Part shown: positions 41,644 through 50,629 of the stretch, piece after piece
Layout of the letters: each line of letters starts with the position of its first letter
How positions within the stretch are numbered: position 1 is the first letter of the stretch
Source of the DNA: Bryobacteraceae bacterium
Lineage (GTDB): Bacteria > Acidobacteriota > Terriglobia > Bryobacterales > Bryobacteraceae
Reading direction: 5' to 3'
Length of the DNA stretch: 64,000 bases
NCBI GenBank assembly: GCA_041394945.1
Contig: JAWKHH010000003.1
Coordinates: 744,001-808,000 of the forward strand
Made by a program: the position numbers and the translations under genes
Notes under the pieces: generated by a model
What the model saw: the letters and a program-made list of their open reading frames with translations, nothing else
Told to the model about the DNA's origin: nothing
Databases searched by the model: none

Positions 41644-43563
41644 TCAGTAACCGGTGAACCCACGGAAAACCGCCGAGAACGCATACGGAGACTGGCTCAC
41701 CCCGCTGCACGTCGGCGATACCGACGGCGTCCCCGTGCATGCCCGGTCCCGCCCCACGGACCACATTGAAAGTAACCCCATCCCCGCCGCCCGCGCGAAG
41801 TCGAACAGCCGCGGCGCGTCCGCCGTCAACGTAAACACCTCCGGCGTTACGTCGTTCAGCCCGATCATCGGCGTCACCCCCTGCATCGCGCGGATCTGCC
41901 CCGCCGACTTCGCCGCCCCATACAACGCCTGCAACTGCGTGAACGTCGAGTTCACTGCCAGCATCGCGTTATCGCCCATCCGGTACGGATCCGCCACCGC
42001 GTTCCCGTAATCCATCGCCATGATGTTCACCGTCCCGATATCCACTCCGTTATCGATCGCATTGCGCAGCAGCGCCACGCCATCGATCGTCAACCCCGTC
42101 GGCAGCACCGGAAGCGTGAACTGCACATGGAGCGGACGCCCGCTCGCCCGCGCCGCGGCCTGCAGCCCCGCAATCGCTCGATTCCGCCGCGTGATCGACG
42201 CCCCGTCCGCGATCGCCCAGCCTTCGATGTCGAAGTCCACCCGCGTCAGCCGGAACTTGTCGATCGCCGCCTGATACTGCGATTGCAGCGCCGCCGTATC
42301 CGTCCACGCCTGCGCCAGTTCCAGCCCGAACGCGCCGCCGAACGAAACGATCACGTCCCCGCCCACCGCTCGCAAACCCGCGATCTGCGGCACAAGAAAA
42401 TCCTGCGACACCGGCACGATCCCGCCCCATGCCGCCTGGTTCCCCGGACCTGCGTTCACGAACGCAACCGTGAAATACTTGACGCCCGTCTGCAGCGAAA
42501 TCGCCGCCAGATCCGGCGTCGGCCACAACAGCATGTCCGCGTACGGCGCGAACACCCGCGGCGGAAACGCGCTCGTCGTCGGTGGCGGCTCGTCCGCCGT
42601 CCGGAACAACACCGCGTTCGACATCGCCGATGCGCCCGCCTGGTTCACCGCCTGCACCGCCACCGAGTAAGTCGTCGACGGAACCAACCCAGCCAGTAAG
42701 TAAGGAGACGCCGTCAGCCCCGATACAGCCGGCGCGCCATCGCGCCAAAGCGTGTAAGTCACCGTACATCCCGGCCCCGCGGCCACCGCCGTCCAACCCA
42801 CCTGCGCGGAATTCGGCGTCACCCCCGTCACCGCTAACCCGCCCGGAACCGCCGGCGGCGGCCCGCACACCGGAGGCGAAAGCGTCGATGCCGTCAGCGC
42901 TGGCGTCAGCGCCGAATAGTTCCCAGCCGTATCCCGCGCCCGCACCGCGAACGAATAGGCCGTCGACGGAGCCAGGTTCACTGCCGTCCACGACGGCCCC
43001 ACCGTCGTCCCCGCCGCCGCGCCGTTCATCCGCACTTCGTATCCCGCCACTCCACTCTGCCCGTCGGTCGATGCATTCCACGCGATCCCGATCGACGTGG
43101 TCGTCGCGAAACTCAATCGCAAGTTCCCCGGCGTCGAAGGCGGTGTCGTGTCCGCCGGACCAGCCGCGCCGCAAGTCGCCGACGTCACCGTCACCCCCGG
43201 CATCGCGCATCCCGACGGTTGCTGCGGAGGCCCCGCCGTAGCCGCCACCCACCCGATCCACGCCTGCCCGCCCGGAGCCAGATTCGGATTCCAACCCGGA
43301 CCCTCGATTGTGTACGCATCGCCCGACCGCGAAACGATCCGTGCCTCCCAGATGCTCCCTATGTCGTGCGGATACGTGAACGTCAGCCGCCATCCCGCCA
43401 ACGCCGCCTGGCCCGTGTTCGTAATCACCAGCCCCGCCTGCAGGCCCGTACCCCAACTTGAATCGAGCCGGTAGTCCACGCGCGCCGTCTGCCCCAGGGC
43501 GGGCCAAACGATCAGTGGCGCGGCGGCCAAGACCGAAACGATATTCGAACCAGTACGTTTCAT
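41644..43563 (-). CDS. Secreted modular GH18 chitinase-like enzyme (CBM2, two FN3 domains)
   Basis: The product has 639 residues; the ATG at 43563 gives a signal peptide (SNIVSVLAAAPLIVWPALGQ). A CBM2-type cellulose/chitin-binding domain follows (about residues 28-112, with Trp in LAGWRLTF and GPGWNPNLAPGG). Two fibronectin type III domains lie at about 138-235 and 245-345. The GH18 barrel starts at VFAPYADMLLWPTPD; its catalytic DxxDxE motif is RVDFDIEGW, preceded by VIVSFGGAFG. The domain order is that of bacterial chitinases of the ChiC type. Expected to be secreted and to cleave chitin or related beta-1,4 N-acetylglucosamine polymers. Divergent from the NHL gene. Confidence 0.93.
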   Translation of the reverse strand: MKRTGSNIVSVLAAAPLIVWPALGQTARVDYRLDSSWGTGLQAGLVITNTGQAALAGWRLTFTYPHDIGSIWEARIVSRSGDAYTIEGPGWNPNLAPGGQAWIGWVAATAGPPQQPSGCAMPGVTVTSATCGAAGPADTTPPSTPGNLRLSFATTTSIGIAWNASTDGQSGVAGYEVRMNGAAAGTTVGPSWTAVNLAPSTAYSFAVRARDTAGNYSALTPALTASTLSPPVCGPPPAVPGGLAVTGVTPNSAQVGWTAVAAGPGCTVTYTLWRDGAPAVSGLTASPYLLAGLVPSTTYSVAVQAVNQAGASAMSNAVLFRTADEPPPTTSAFPPRVFAPYADMLLWPTPDLAAISLQTGVKYFTVAFVNAGPGNQAAWGGIVPVSQDFLVPQIAGLRAVGGDVIVSFGGAFGLELAQAWTDTAALQSQYQAAIDKFRLTRVDFDIEGWAIADGASITRRNRAIAGLQAAARASGRPLHVQFTLPVLPTGLTIDGVALLRNAIDNGVDIGTVNIMAMDYGNAVADPYRMGDNAMLAVNSTFTQLQALYGAAKSAGQIRAMQGVTPMIGLNDVTPEVFTLTADAPRLFDFARAAGMGLLSMWSVGRDRACTGTPSVSPTCSGVSQSPYAFSAVFRGFTGY

Positions 43564-43792
43564 GAGAAGGTATGGGCGGACCGTACTATCTTGCCACTGG
43601 AATCCTGTCCAGGAACATTGCCCCTTTTGCGGTGTTCTTACGCTATTTCTACTAGACACCACATCCAAACGTTGGCGTCCTGGCCGGGACATTGTCCGGC
43701 GTTCTCGGAGATCCCGGGCGGTCCCCGGCCAGGCCCAACCGTGGCCTCACCCCTCCCACTCAGAGGTTAAGAGACGCATTAACCCCAACCGT

Positions 43793-43821
43793 TTGTACGG
43801 ATTCCAAAGCCGCCGTATACT
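43793..43821 (+). promoter_or_regulatory. Candidate sigma-70-type promoter of the NHL-repeat gene
   Basis: TTGTAC (43793-43798) and TATACT (43816-43821) are separated by 17 bases, with the start point expected near 43828, 25 bases before the ATG. Four and five positions match consensus. An 11-base inverted repeat (GGACA-T-TGTCC, 43687-43697) lies about 100 bases upstream in the same divergent region. Confidence 0.6.
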
Positions 43822-43852
43822 ACACAAAACCTGCATCCAGAGAGGATTTGTC

Positions 43853-45646
43853 ATGTTCCAGATACGGGCGGCCGTCCTGCTGGCTGCGTACTCGGCTGTT
43901 TTGCTCCAAGGCCAGACCATCGGTTCCTCGGCCGGCAACACCACCTGGCGGACCCCCTTCGGCGTCACCCTCGACGCCGCCGGCAACCAATACGTCGCCG
44001 AACGCGGCAACGACGTTATCTATCGCATCGACCGTCTTGGCGAGACCACCACCATCGCCGGCGCCGGGACCGCCGGCTACTCCGGCGACGGCGGACCCGC
44101 CTCCGCCGCCCGCATCAATCAGCCCTTCGCAATCGCCGTCGACTCCACCGGCGCCATCTACTTCACCGATACCTCCAACCACCGCATCCGCCGCATCGTC
44201 AACGGCACAATCACCACCTTTGCCGGCACCGGCCGCGCCGGCTTCTCCGGCGACGACGGCCCCGCCTCCGCCGCCCAGATCAACTCCCCCGCAGGCATCG
44301 TCATCGACCCCGCCGGCAACATCATCTTCGTCGACGCCGGCAACGAACGCATCCGCCGCATCCAGCCCGACGGCGTCATCAAGACCATCGCCGGCACCGG
44401 CCGCCGCGGCTTCTCCGGCGATGGCGGCCCCGCCCTCCTCGCTGACCTCGATCCCGGCTGGCTCGCCCTGGACCGCGAGGGCAATCTCTTCTTCACCAAC
44501 GACGGTACCGCCCTCGGTCTCGCCGGCGGCAATCGCCGCGTTCGCCGCATCGACCGCAATCAGATCGTCACCACCGTGGCCGGCTCCGGAGCCAGCGGCG
44601 ACAACGGCGATGGCGGCCCTGCCACAGCCGCCGGATTCGGCCGCATCGCCGGAATCGCCGTCGACGCCATGAACAACCTCTTCATCGCCAGCTATAGCGG
44701 GGACCGCATTCGCCGCGTCGGCCCCAACGGCATCGTCACCACCTACGCCGGCTCCGGCCAGGGCGGCTTCTCCGGCGACGACGGACCCGCCCTCCAAGCC
44801 CGCATCAACGCGCCCGCCGGAATCGCCCTCGACGCCGAAGGCAACCTCTACATCGCCGACTCCAACAACCGCCGCATCCGCAAGGTCACCCCGCCCAGTC
44901 CGCCCGCCATCCGTTCCGAATCCGCCGGCGTCCCCGCCTTCCTCGGCAAAACCGGCTTCTCGTCCAACATGTACGTGGAGATCTTCGGCAGCAACCTCGC
45001 CAACTCCACCCGCACCTGGACCGGAGCCGACTTCAACGGCGCCAACGCACCCACCGAACTCGATGGCGTCCGCGTCACCGTCAACGGCAAGCCGGCGTTC
45101 ATCTTCTTCATCAGCCCCGGCCAGATCAACATCAACGCTCCCGAAGACGACGCCGTCGGGCCCGTCCAGATCCAGGTCTTCCGCAACGGCGTCGCCAGCA
45201 ACGTCGGCATGGCGGACCGCGCACGCGTCTCCCCGACCCTCCACACCGCGGCTTCCTTCCAAGTCGGCGACAGCCAACACATCGTCGCCCAGGCCGCCGA
45301 TTTCCGCAGCTTTGTCGGCCGGCCCGGCATGATCCAGGGACTCAACTTCCGCGCCGCCCGCCCCGGTGAAACCGTCATCGCCTTCGCCCTCGGCTGCGGA
45401 CCCACCGATCCGCCCACCAAAGCAGGCGCCGTCAATCCCCAACTCGCCCGCCTCGCCCTCCCCTTCGAAGTCCGCATCGGAGGCGTCGCCGCCCAGGTCG
45501 GGTTCGCCGGCATGCTCGGCGATACCATCGGGCTCTATCAGCTCAACATCGTCATTCCGACGCTGCCCCCCGGCGAGCATCCCATCGAACTCGTAGTCGA
45601 TGGCGTCCGCAATGCGCAGAACCTCGTCATCCAAATCGGAGAATAG
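43853..45646 (+). CDS. Exported NHL-repeat beta-propeller with C-terminal TIGR03437 domain
   Basis: The product has 597 residues with a signal peptide (FQIRAAVLLAAYSAVLLQGQ). Five to six NHL blades follow, each built on AVDSTGAIYFTDTSNHRIR or a close variant and the linker TIAGTGRAGFSGDDGPA. From about residue 360 the C-terminal TIGR03437 domain is seen (GFSSNMYVEIFGSNLANSTR, NGKPAFIFFISPGQINI and the final IELVVDGVRNAQNLVIQIG). This order, propeller then TIGR03437, is the usual architecture in Solibacter relatives. Likely a surface or secreted binding protein. A good promoter is visible just upstream. Confidence 0.92.
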   Translation: MFQIRAAVLLAAYSAVLLQGQTIGSSAGNTTWRTPFGVTLDAAGNQYVAERGNDVIYRIDRLGETTTIAGAGTAGYSGDGGPASAARINQPFAIAVDSTGAIYFTDTSNHRIRRIVNGTITTFAGTGRAGFSGDDGPASAAQINSPAGIVIDPAGNIIFVDAGNERIRRIQPDGVIKTIAGTGRRGFSGDGGPALLADLDPGWLALDREGNLFFTNDGTALGLAGGNRRVRRIDRNQIVTTVAGSGASGDNGDGGPATAAGFGRIAGIAVDAMNNLFIASYSGDRIRRVGPNGIVTTYAGSGQGGFSGDDGPALQARINAPAGIALDAEGNLYIADSNNRRIRKVTPPSPPAIRSESAGVPAFLGKTGFSSNMYVEIFGSNLANSTRTWTGADFNGANAPTELDGVRVTVNGKPAFIFFISPGQININAPEDDAVGPVQIQVFRNGVASNVGMADRARVSPTLHTAASFQVGDSQHIVAQAADFRSFVGRPGMIQGLNFRAARPGETVIAFALGCGPTDPPTKAGAVNPQLARLALPFEVRIGGVAAQVGFAGMLGDTIGLYQLNIVIPTLPPGEHPIELVVDGVRNAQNLVIQIGE

Positions 45647-45659
45647 GCCCGCCCGGGCG

Positions 45660-46997
45660 CTAGCCGATCAGCACCAGCCGCACGTCCATTACGTTCGTCC
45701 CCGTCGGCCCGGTCTTGATCAAATCGCCAAGCGGATCGAAGAACCGGTAGGAATCGTTGTTCGCCAGCAACGCCGCCGGGTTCAGCCGTTGCGCCCGCGC
45801 CCGCGCCGCCGTCAGACCCGTCGCCACCGCCCCTGCGGCGTCCGTCGGACCGTCCGTTCCGTCCGTACCACCGCTCAGCGCCAGCACGTCGTGACGACCT
45901 TCCAGGTCGATCGCCGCCGCCAACGCGAACTCCTGGTTCCGTCCGCCCAACCCGTCGCCCCGGATCGTCACCGTCGTCTCCCCGCCCGATATCAGGCACG
46001 CCGGCGCCCGCACCGGCCGGCCCGAATCCTGTACTTCCCGAGCGATCGCCGCATGCATCCGCGCCACATCCCGCGTTTCCCCCTCGATCGTCGTCGATAG
46101 CACCAGCGCCCGGTATCCCAGTGACTTTGCCTTCACCGCCGCCGCGTCCACCGCCAGCCGGTTGCTCCCCACGATCAGATTTTGCGTCTTCGCGAACACC
46201 GCCTCCCCAGGCTTCGGCGTGTCTTCGATCTCGCCCGCCACGCCCCGCTCAATCCGCCGCCGTACTCCCGCTGGCGCCCGCTCGCGCAATCCGTACTGAT
46301 CCAGAATCGCCGCCGCCTGCGCGAAGTTCGTCGGATCGGGCACCGTCGGCCCGGACCCGATCGACGCCATCGCATCCCCAATCACGTCCGAAAGCATCAG
46401 CGTGATCACCGTCGCCGGAGCCGCCAGCCGCGCCAGTTGCCCCCCCTTGAACGCCGATATGTGCTTCCGCACCGTGTTGATCTCATGAATATCGGCGCCG
46501 CACTCGAGCAGCAGCCGCGTCGTCTTCTGTTTATCGGCGAGCTTCAAACCCGGCGCCGGCGAAGGCGTCAACGCCGACGCTCCACCCGAAATCAAAAAGA
46601 TCACCAGGTCCCGCCGGCCCGCCTGCGCCGCTATCTCCGCGATCTTCCGCGCGCCTTCCACTCCCGCGTCATCCGGCACCGGATGGCCGGCCTCCTGCAC
46701 CTCGATCCGCTTCAGCGGCAGCCCGTGCCCGTACTTCGTGCAGATCACGCCGCCGGAAACACGCGCACCCAGTACTCCCTCCACCGCCCGCGCCATCGCC
46801 GCCGCCGCTTTGCCCGCGCCTGCCACCCAGATGTGTTCAAAACGATCCAGCCGGTACGTCTGCTCGCCCGCCCGCAGCACCCCGCCTTTCCGCTGCAGGA
46901 ACCTCCGCACCGCGCCCGCCGGCTCGGCCGCGCTCAACGCGGCTCGGAAGATCGCCAATGCATGGCGTCGCAGCCGGGCTTCGGATGGCACAGTCAT
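45660..46997 (-). CDS. Glycerate kinase, MOFRL/GckA type
   Basis: The product has 445 residues. The N-terminal DUF4147 domain has the conserved WVAGAGKAAAAMARAVE and ICTKYGHGLP segments, AGHPVPD, and VIFLISGGASAL. The C-terminal MOFRL domain has ACLISGGETTVTI, GGRNQEFALAAAI and ALSGGTDGTDGPTDAAGA. The full-length family phosphorylates glycerate with ATP, giving 2-phosphoglycerate in the serine-cycle or glyoxylate branch. The start overlaps the stop of the upstream aroK gene by 1 base, so both are made from one message. No pathway link between the two is obvious. Confidence 0.93.
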   Translation of the reverse strand: MTVPSEARLRRHALAIFRAALSAAEPAGAVRRFLQRKGGVLRAGEQTYRLDRFEHIWVAGAGKAAAAMARAVEGVLGARVSGGVICTKYGHGLPLKRIEVQEAGHPVPDDAGVEGARKIAEIAAQAGRRDLVIFLISGGASALTPSPAPGLKLADKQKTTRLLLECGADIHEINTVRKHISAFKGGQLARLAAPATVITLMLSDVIGDAMASIGSGPTVPDPTNFAQAAAILDQYGLRERAPAGVRRRIERGVAGEIEDTPKPGEAVFAKTQNLIVGSNRLAVDAAAVKAKSLGYRALVLSTTIEGETRDVARMHAAIAREVQDSGRPVRAPACLISGGETTVTIRGDGLGGRNQEFALAAAIDLEGRHDVLALSGGTDGTDGPTDAAGAVATGLTAARARAQRLNPAALLANNDSYRFFDPLGDLIKTGPTGTNVMDVRLVLIG

Positions 46998-47524
46998 CAG
47001 AAGAGTGGGAGCGCGAGAATCGCTTCCACGGCCTCCACCGGATCATTCGAACCGATCTCAACGCGGTAATCGGCGCGGCCGTACGTCGGCCGGCGCGACT
47101 CGTACAGCCCGGCGAAACGCGCCGGGTCCCGCGCCAGCGGACGATGCGTCTCCCCGGTGATCCGCTCGCGGATCAACTCGAACGGCGCGTCCAGCCAAAC
47201 CGAGATCCCGTTGTCCGTCACCAGGGCCAGATTGTTCTCCTGCGCGAACGCGCCCCCGCCCAGCGAAAGCACCGTTGCATGGCCGGTTTGCACCGCGCGC
47301 ACTCGCGCCCGCAGCGCTTCATGTTCCAGCCGCCGGAATTCGCATTCCCCGCCGGCTTCGAAAATCTCAGGAATCGTCTGCCCCGCTCCCCGCTCGATTT
47401 CCGCGTCCAGGTCCACGAAATCCCAACCCAGGTCCTCGGCGAGCAGCCCGCCTACCGTCGTCTTGCCGCAGCCCATGAATCCCACGAGGTAGATGCATGG
47501 AGTGCGAATGAGACGCGTGTTCAT
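46997..47524 (-). CDS. aroK: Shikimate kinase
   Basis: The product has 175 residues, the usual length. The Walker A loop is GFMGCGKTTVG (residues 15-25). The shikimate-binding DxD region is FVDLDAEIERG, the central GGG is LSLGGGAFAQ, and the LID Arg is in THRPLARDP, with the adenine-binding end RADYRVE. It catalyses ATP-dependent 3-phosphorylation of shikimate in aromatic amino acid synthesis. It is upstream of and coupled to the glycerate kinase gene. No other aro gene is in the window. Confidence 0.95.
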   Translation of the reverse strand: MNTRLIRTPCIYLVGFMGCGKTTVGGLLAEDLGWDFVDLDAEIERGAGQTIPEIFEAGGECEFRRLEHEALRARVRAVQTGHATVLSLGGGAFAQENNLALVTDNGISVWLDAPFELIRERITGETHRPLARDPARFAGLYESRRPTYGRADYRVEIGSNDPVEAVEAILALPLF

Positions 47525-47555
47525 CGCGAGTGTCTAATACTTTACCAACCGGCCG

Positions 47556-48356
47556 CTACCGCTGCTGGATCCCTTCCAGATCCAGCCCTTCGTAAATATG
47601 CGCCAGGATCCGGTCCGCGATCGAAGGCGCCAGCCGCGCCGCCGCGATCAGCACGTTCCCGAACCACGGCATCACCAGCGTCCGTTTGTCCCGCTCCATC
47701 CCCCGCGCGATGGCCTCCGCGCATTCGTCCGGCATCACCGCCATTCGCTTCATCCGCCACAACCGGTCTGGCGGACGCCCCGCGAGCGAGTTGTCCTGGA
47801 ACGCCGTCTTCACGTACCCCGGGCACACGTCCATCGTCGAAATGTTGTAGGGCGCAAGCTCGATCCGCAGCGCGTCCGTCAACGCGCACAACGCGAACTT
47901 CGACGCCGTGTAGTTCGGAAACCACGGCAACGCGATCTTGCCCGCCACCGAACTCACGTTCACAATCCGCCCCCCGCCCTGCTTCTGCATCACCGGAACC
48001 ACAAGCTGGATCAGTTCGAGCGGCGCGAATATGTTCAGCTCCCACAACCGCCGCACCTCGCCCATGTCCGCCCGCCATGCCGGAATGTACATCCCCACCC
48101 CGGCGTTGTTCACCAGCACGTCCAGGCTGCCCCACCGCTCGAGCGCCGCATCCACCGCGCGCTTCCGGTCCTCGGCATTGGTGACGTCGCCCGTCACCGC
48201 CACCCCCTGCGTCTCCGCCGCCGCCTTCTCCAACGTCTCCGCCGACCGCGCCATCAGCGTCAGCTTCGCCCCCCGCCGATGCAGCGACCGCGCCAGCGAC
48301 GCCCCGATTCCTCCCGACGCACCGGTGATCAGAACGCTTTTTCCTTGGAGATTCAT
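47556..48356 (-). CDS. Short-chain dehydrogenase/reductase (SDR)
   Basis: The product has 266 residues from the ATG at 48356, which begins just before the nucleotide loop. The cofactor motif is VLITGASGGIGASLAR. The NNAGVGMY segment, the catalytic Ser in NVSSVAGKIALPWFP, and Tyr-x3-Lys in NYTASKFAL complete a classical SDR. The C-terminal half carries a membrane-facing or substrate loop as in DltE/11-beta-HSD-like members. Oxidoreductase substrate is not inferable. It is divergent from the Lon-N protein gene, with 44 bases between starts. Confidence 0.92.
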   Translation of the reverse strand: MNLQGKSVLITGASGGIGASLARSLHRRGAKLTLMARSAETLEKAAAETQGVAVTGDVTNAEDRKRAVDAALERWGSLDVLVNNAGVGMYIPAWRADMGEVRRLWELNIFAPLELIQLVVPVMQKQGGGRIVNVSSVAGKIALPWFPNYTASKFALCALTDALRIELAPYNISTMDVCPGYVKTAFQDNSLAGRPPDRLWRMKRMAVMPDECAEAIARGMERDKRTLVMPWFGNVLIAAARLAPSIADRILAHIYEGLDLEGIQQR

Positions 48357-48400
48357 GTGGCGGGCAGGGGCTTTCGTCGAATCGAAGCGATAATAGTACC

Positions 48401-49021
48401 ATGCACGACGGCTTACTGCCATTGTTCCCGCTGTCGCTGGTCCTGTTGCCGAACCAGGAGCTCCCGCTCCACATTTTCGAGGACCGGTACAAGGAAATGA
48501 TCGGCGCCGTCCTCCGCGAAGGGCGCGAGTTCGGCGTCGTCCTCGCTGCTTCCGGCGGCATCGCCGCCACCGGTTGCACCGCCAGCGTGGAGCAGGTTGT
48601 CAAGGAATACGACGACGGCCGCATGGACATCGTCACCCTTGGCCAGCGCCGCTTCGTCATCCGCGAACTCGACCAGGAACTCTCCTACCTCCGGGGCCAA
48701 GTCGACTTCTTCGATGACGAAGACTCCGCCGCCTCCCAGGATCTCCGCGAACGCGCCGTCCGCCTTCGCGCCGGCGTCGAAAACGCCACCGAGGCCGACC
48801 CCGGCGATCCGCTCCTCAGCTTCACGCTCGCCCGCGGCATTGAAGATCTCGAACTCCGCCAGCACCTCCTCATGAGCCGCTCCGAATCCGAGCGTCTCCG
48901 CCGCCTCGTCGGCTTCCTCCCCGCCTACAGCGAGCGCCTCCGCCAGAGCGAACGCATGCGCGAACTCGCTCCGAAGAACGGCCATGGCAAGCTCCCCGAA
49001 GGTCTCGGGGACGGCTCGTGA
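48401..49021 (+). CDS. Lon N-terminal (substrate-binding) domain protein
   Basis: The product has 206 residues. It matches the stand-alone LON-substrate-binding family: PLFPLSLVLLPNQELPLHIF then EDRYKEMIGAVL at the N terminus, GCTASVEQVV, and RMDIVTLGQRRFVIREL. No ATPase or protease domain follows. Such proteins are found across bacteria, are related to the substrate-recognition domain of Lon and to cereblon, and have no fixed function. The stop codon overlaps the next gene's GTG (GTGA), coupling it to the HAD phosphatase. Confidence 0.9.
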   Translation: MHDGLLPLFPLSLVLLPNQELPLHIFEDRYKEMIGAVLREGREFGVVLAASGGIAATGCTASVEQVVKEYDDGRMDIVTLGQRRFVIRELDQELSYLRGQVDFFDDEDSAASQDLRERAVRLRAGVENATEADPGDPLLSFTLARGIEDLELRQHLLMSRSESERLRRLVGFLPAYSERLRQSERMRELAPKNGHGKLPEGLGDGS

Positions 49022-49707
49022 AAAGCGGCCTGTTTCTCTGGATCGACGCCGACGACACACTCTGGGAAAACAATGTCTTCTTCGAGCGCGCCTTCGCCGG
49101 TTTCGTCGATTACTTGAATCACTCCACCCACTCGCCCGCCGAGGTCCGCGCCATCCTTGACGAAATCGAACACGTCAACAACCGCATCCACGGCTACGGC
49201 GCCGCCAACTTCGCCCGAAATCTCGAACAGTGTTTCGAAAGCCTAAGCGAACGTGGCGTCACCGATGACGACCGCCTCCACATCCGCATGCTCGGCGAAG
49301 AACTCGCCGCCCACCCCATCGAATTGATCGAGGGCGTCGACGAGACGCTCGGCTATCTCGCCTCCCGACATGAGCTGATGCTCTGCACCAAGGGCAATCC
49401 TGTCGAACAACAGGCGAAGATCGACCGCAGCGGACTCGCCGCCCACTTCAACCACATCCGCATCGTCCGGGAAAAGGACGCCGACTGCTACCGAGGCCTG
49501 CTCGCCGAAAGCGCCGCCGAAAGCGCCCGCTGCTGGATGATCGGCAACTCACCCAAGTCCGACATCCACCCGCCGCTCGAAGCCGGCCTCGGCGCGGTCT
49601 ACATTCCCCACCCCCACACCTGGCACCTCGAGCACGCCGAAATCCCCGTCGGCCACCAGCGCCTGCTGGTCCTCGAAAGATTCACCGACCTGCGCAAGCA
49701 CTTCTAG
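49018..49707 (+). CDS. HAD-superfamily hydrolase
   Basis: The product has 229 residues from a GTG overlapping the Lon-N gene. The catalytic DxDxT-like motif is LWIDADDTLWEN (nucleophile Asp about residue 10, acid/base two positions on). Motif II Thr is in LMLCTKGNP, the Lys is in the following helix (QQAKID), and motif IV is CWMIGNSPKSDI. A helical cap lies between motifs I and II. The family dephosphorylates small metabolites; identity of the substrate is open. Its stop codon and that of the convergent gene share the sequence CTAG. Confidence 0.9.
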   Translation: MKSGLFLWIDADDTLWENNVFFERAFAGFVDYLNHSTHSPAEVRAILDEIEHVNNRIHGYGAANFARNLEQCFESLSERGVTDDDRLHIRMLGEELAAHPIELIEGVDETLGYLASRHELMLCTKGNPVEQQAKIDRSGLAAHFNHIRIVREKDADCYRGLLAESAAESARCWMIGNSPKSDIHPPLEAGLGAVYIPHPHTWHLEHAEIPVGHQRLLVLERFTDLRKHF

Positions 49708-50132
49708 GCCCGCACTGCCGACCAATGCACATGGACCACGCGCCACCCCGCCTCCGTCTTCCCGAACACGACCGTGCCGTTCCAGTAACTCGTGTTCTCC
49801 CCAACCCGCTGGCCAAGTTGATAAGTCAGCACCGCCGCGTCCCCCACCGTTCGAACCTTCGCCCCCCGGATCTCATAGCTATCGAATAAGGGTCGTCCCC
49901 GGTACCGCTCAAAGATCTCCTTCAACGCCGCAAGCCCCTCGATCCGCTGCTCCGAGATCACGTGGTAGTAGGTAACGTCCGGATCCATGGCCGCCAACGC
50001 CGGCTCCGGGTCCCCCTTCAGCCACCCGTCGAGCGCCCGCCGCTCAAGCGCGACCAATTCCTCGGTCAAGTCCCCCGCCCACCCCGGCGCCACCGCCAGC
50101 GCGGCGGCCATCAGCATGCCAGCAATCCTCAT
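49704..50132 (-). CDS. Exported SnoaL/DUF4440-like (NTF2-fold) protein
   Basis: The product has 142 residues; the ATG at 50132 gives a clean signal peptide (MRIAGMLMAAALAVAPGWAG). The remaining 120 residues are one NTF2-like fold of the DUF4440 type: LVALERRALDGWLKGDPEPA, VTYYHVISEQRIEGLAALKE, and the final TEAGWRVVHVHWS. The fold serves as a small-ligand pocket in isomerases, and exported versions are common in Acidobacteriota. No catalytic His/Asp pair can be assigned. Confidence 0.85.
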   Translation of the reverse strand: MRIAGMLMAAALAVAPGWAGDLTEELVALERRALDGWLKGDPEPALAAMDPDVTYYHVISEQRIEGLAALKEIFERYRGRPLFDSYEIRGAKVRTVGDAAVLTYQLGQRVGENTSYWNGTVVFGKTEAGWRVVHVHWSAVRA

Positions 50133-50151
50133 CGGGAACCTCCGGTGCCAA

Positions 50152-50604
50152 TCATAGCGCCGGCCTCCCCGGCACGCGTGGTGCGTCGAAGTCCCCGGTG
50201 CAAACGGGCAGGGCGCCAAACGGGAAGAAGCGGAATTGCTCATCGTCGGATGAAGCGCGAGGCGTTGCTCCGCCACCTTCGGCGCTTGGCCGTACTTCCA
50301 TATGTGGATCGCCAACCTCCTTGCCAAGCGCATCTGCCGGAAACTCGCTGTCCCCGAGCCCTGATCGTCCAGACCAGGCGCGGGCAACCGGAGCCTCAAC
50401 CGGTGTCACGAACACTTCGCTCCGGTACCGCCGCGCGACCTCCGCCTCAGTGCCGTCTCGAAAAACAACGAGAGCCACCACCAGGTTCTCCCGCGCCTCT
50501 GGTATCTCACGCCCTGCACTCAGCCCCATCCCCGCGCACGCAAAATCGCCCATCCCCAACACAACAAACCACTTGCCCACCCAGACTTTGCACCTGCCCA
50601 CCAC
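50152..50604 (-). CDS. Possible small hypothetical protein in a 497-base gap
   Basis: An open frame of 150 codons occupies most of the region between the SnoaL-like gene and the gene at 50630. The sequence is moderately protein-like (ENLVVALVVFRDGTEAEVAR, then RSEVFVTPVEAPVARAW), with an N-terminal hydrophobic stretch (WFVVLGMGDFACAGMG). No family is recognised, no good ribosome site is seen, and the base composition is slightly lower in GC than flanking genes. It may be a real gene, a remnant, or chance. Nothing else is visible in the gap. Confidence 0.35.
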   Translation of the reverse strand: MVGRCKVWVGKWFVVLGMGDFACAGMGLSAGREIPEARENLVVALVVFRDGTEAEVARRYRSEVFVTPVEAPVARAWSGRSGLGDSEFPADALGKEVGDPHMEVRPSAEGGGATPRASSDDEQFRFFPFGALPVCTGDFDAPRVPGRPAL

Positions 50605-50629
50605 CGGCGTGCCACGCTCGCTACCAGCT

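Noticed and set aside
43950..44890. Tandem DNA repeats in the NHL gene that might suggest a repeat array
   Set aside because: They are degenerate codons for repeated propeller blades, not identical spacers or direct repeats.
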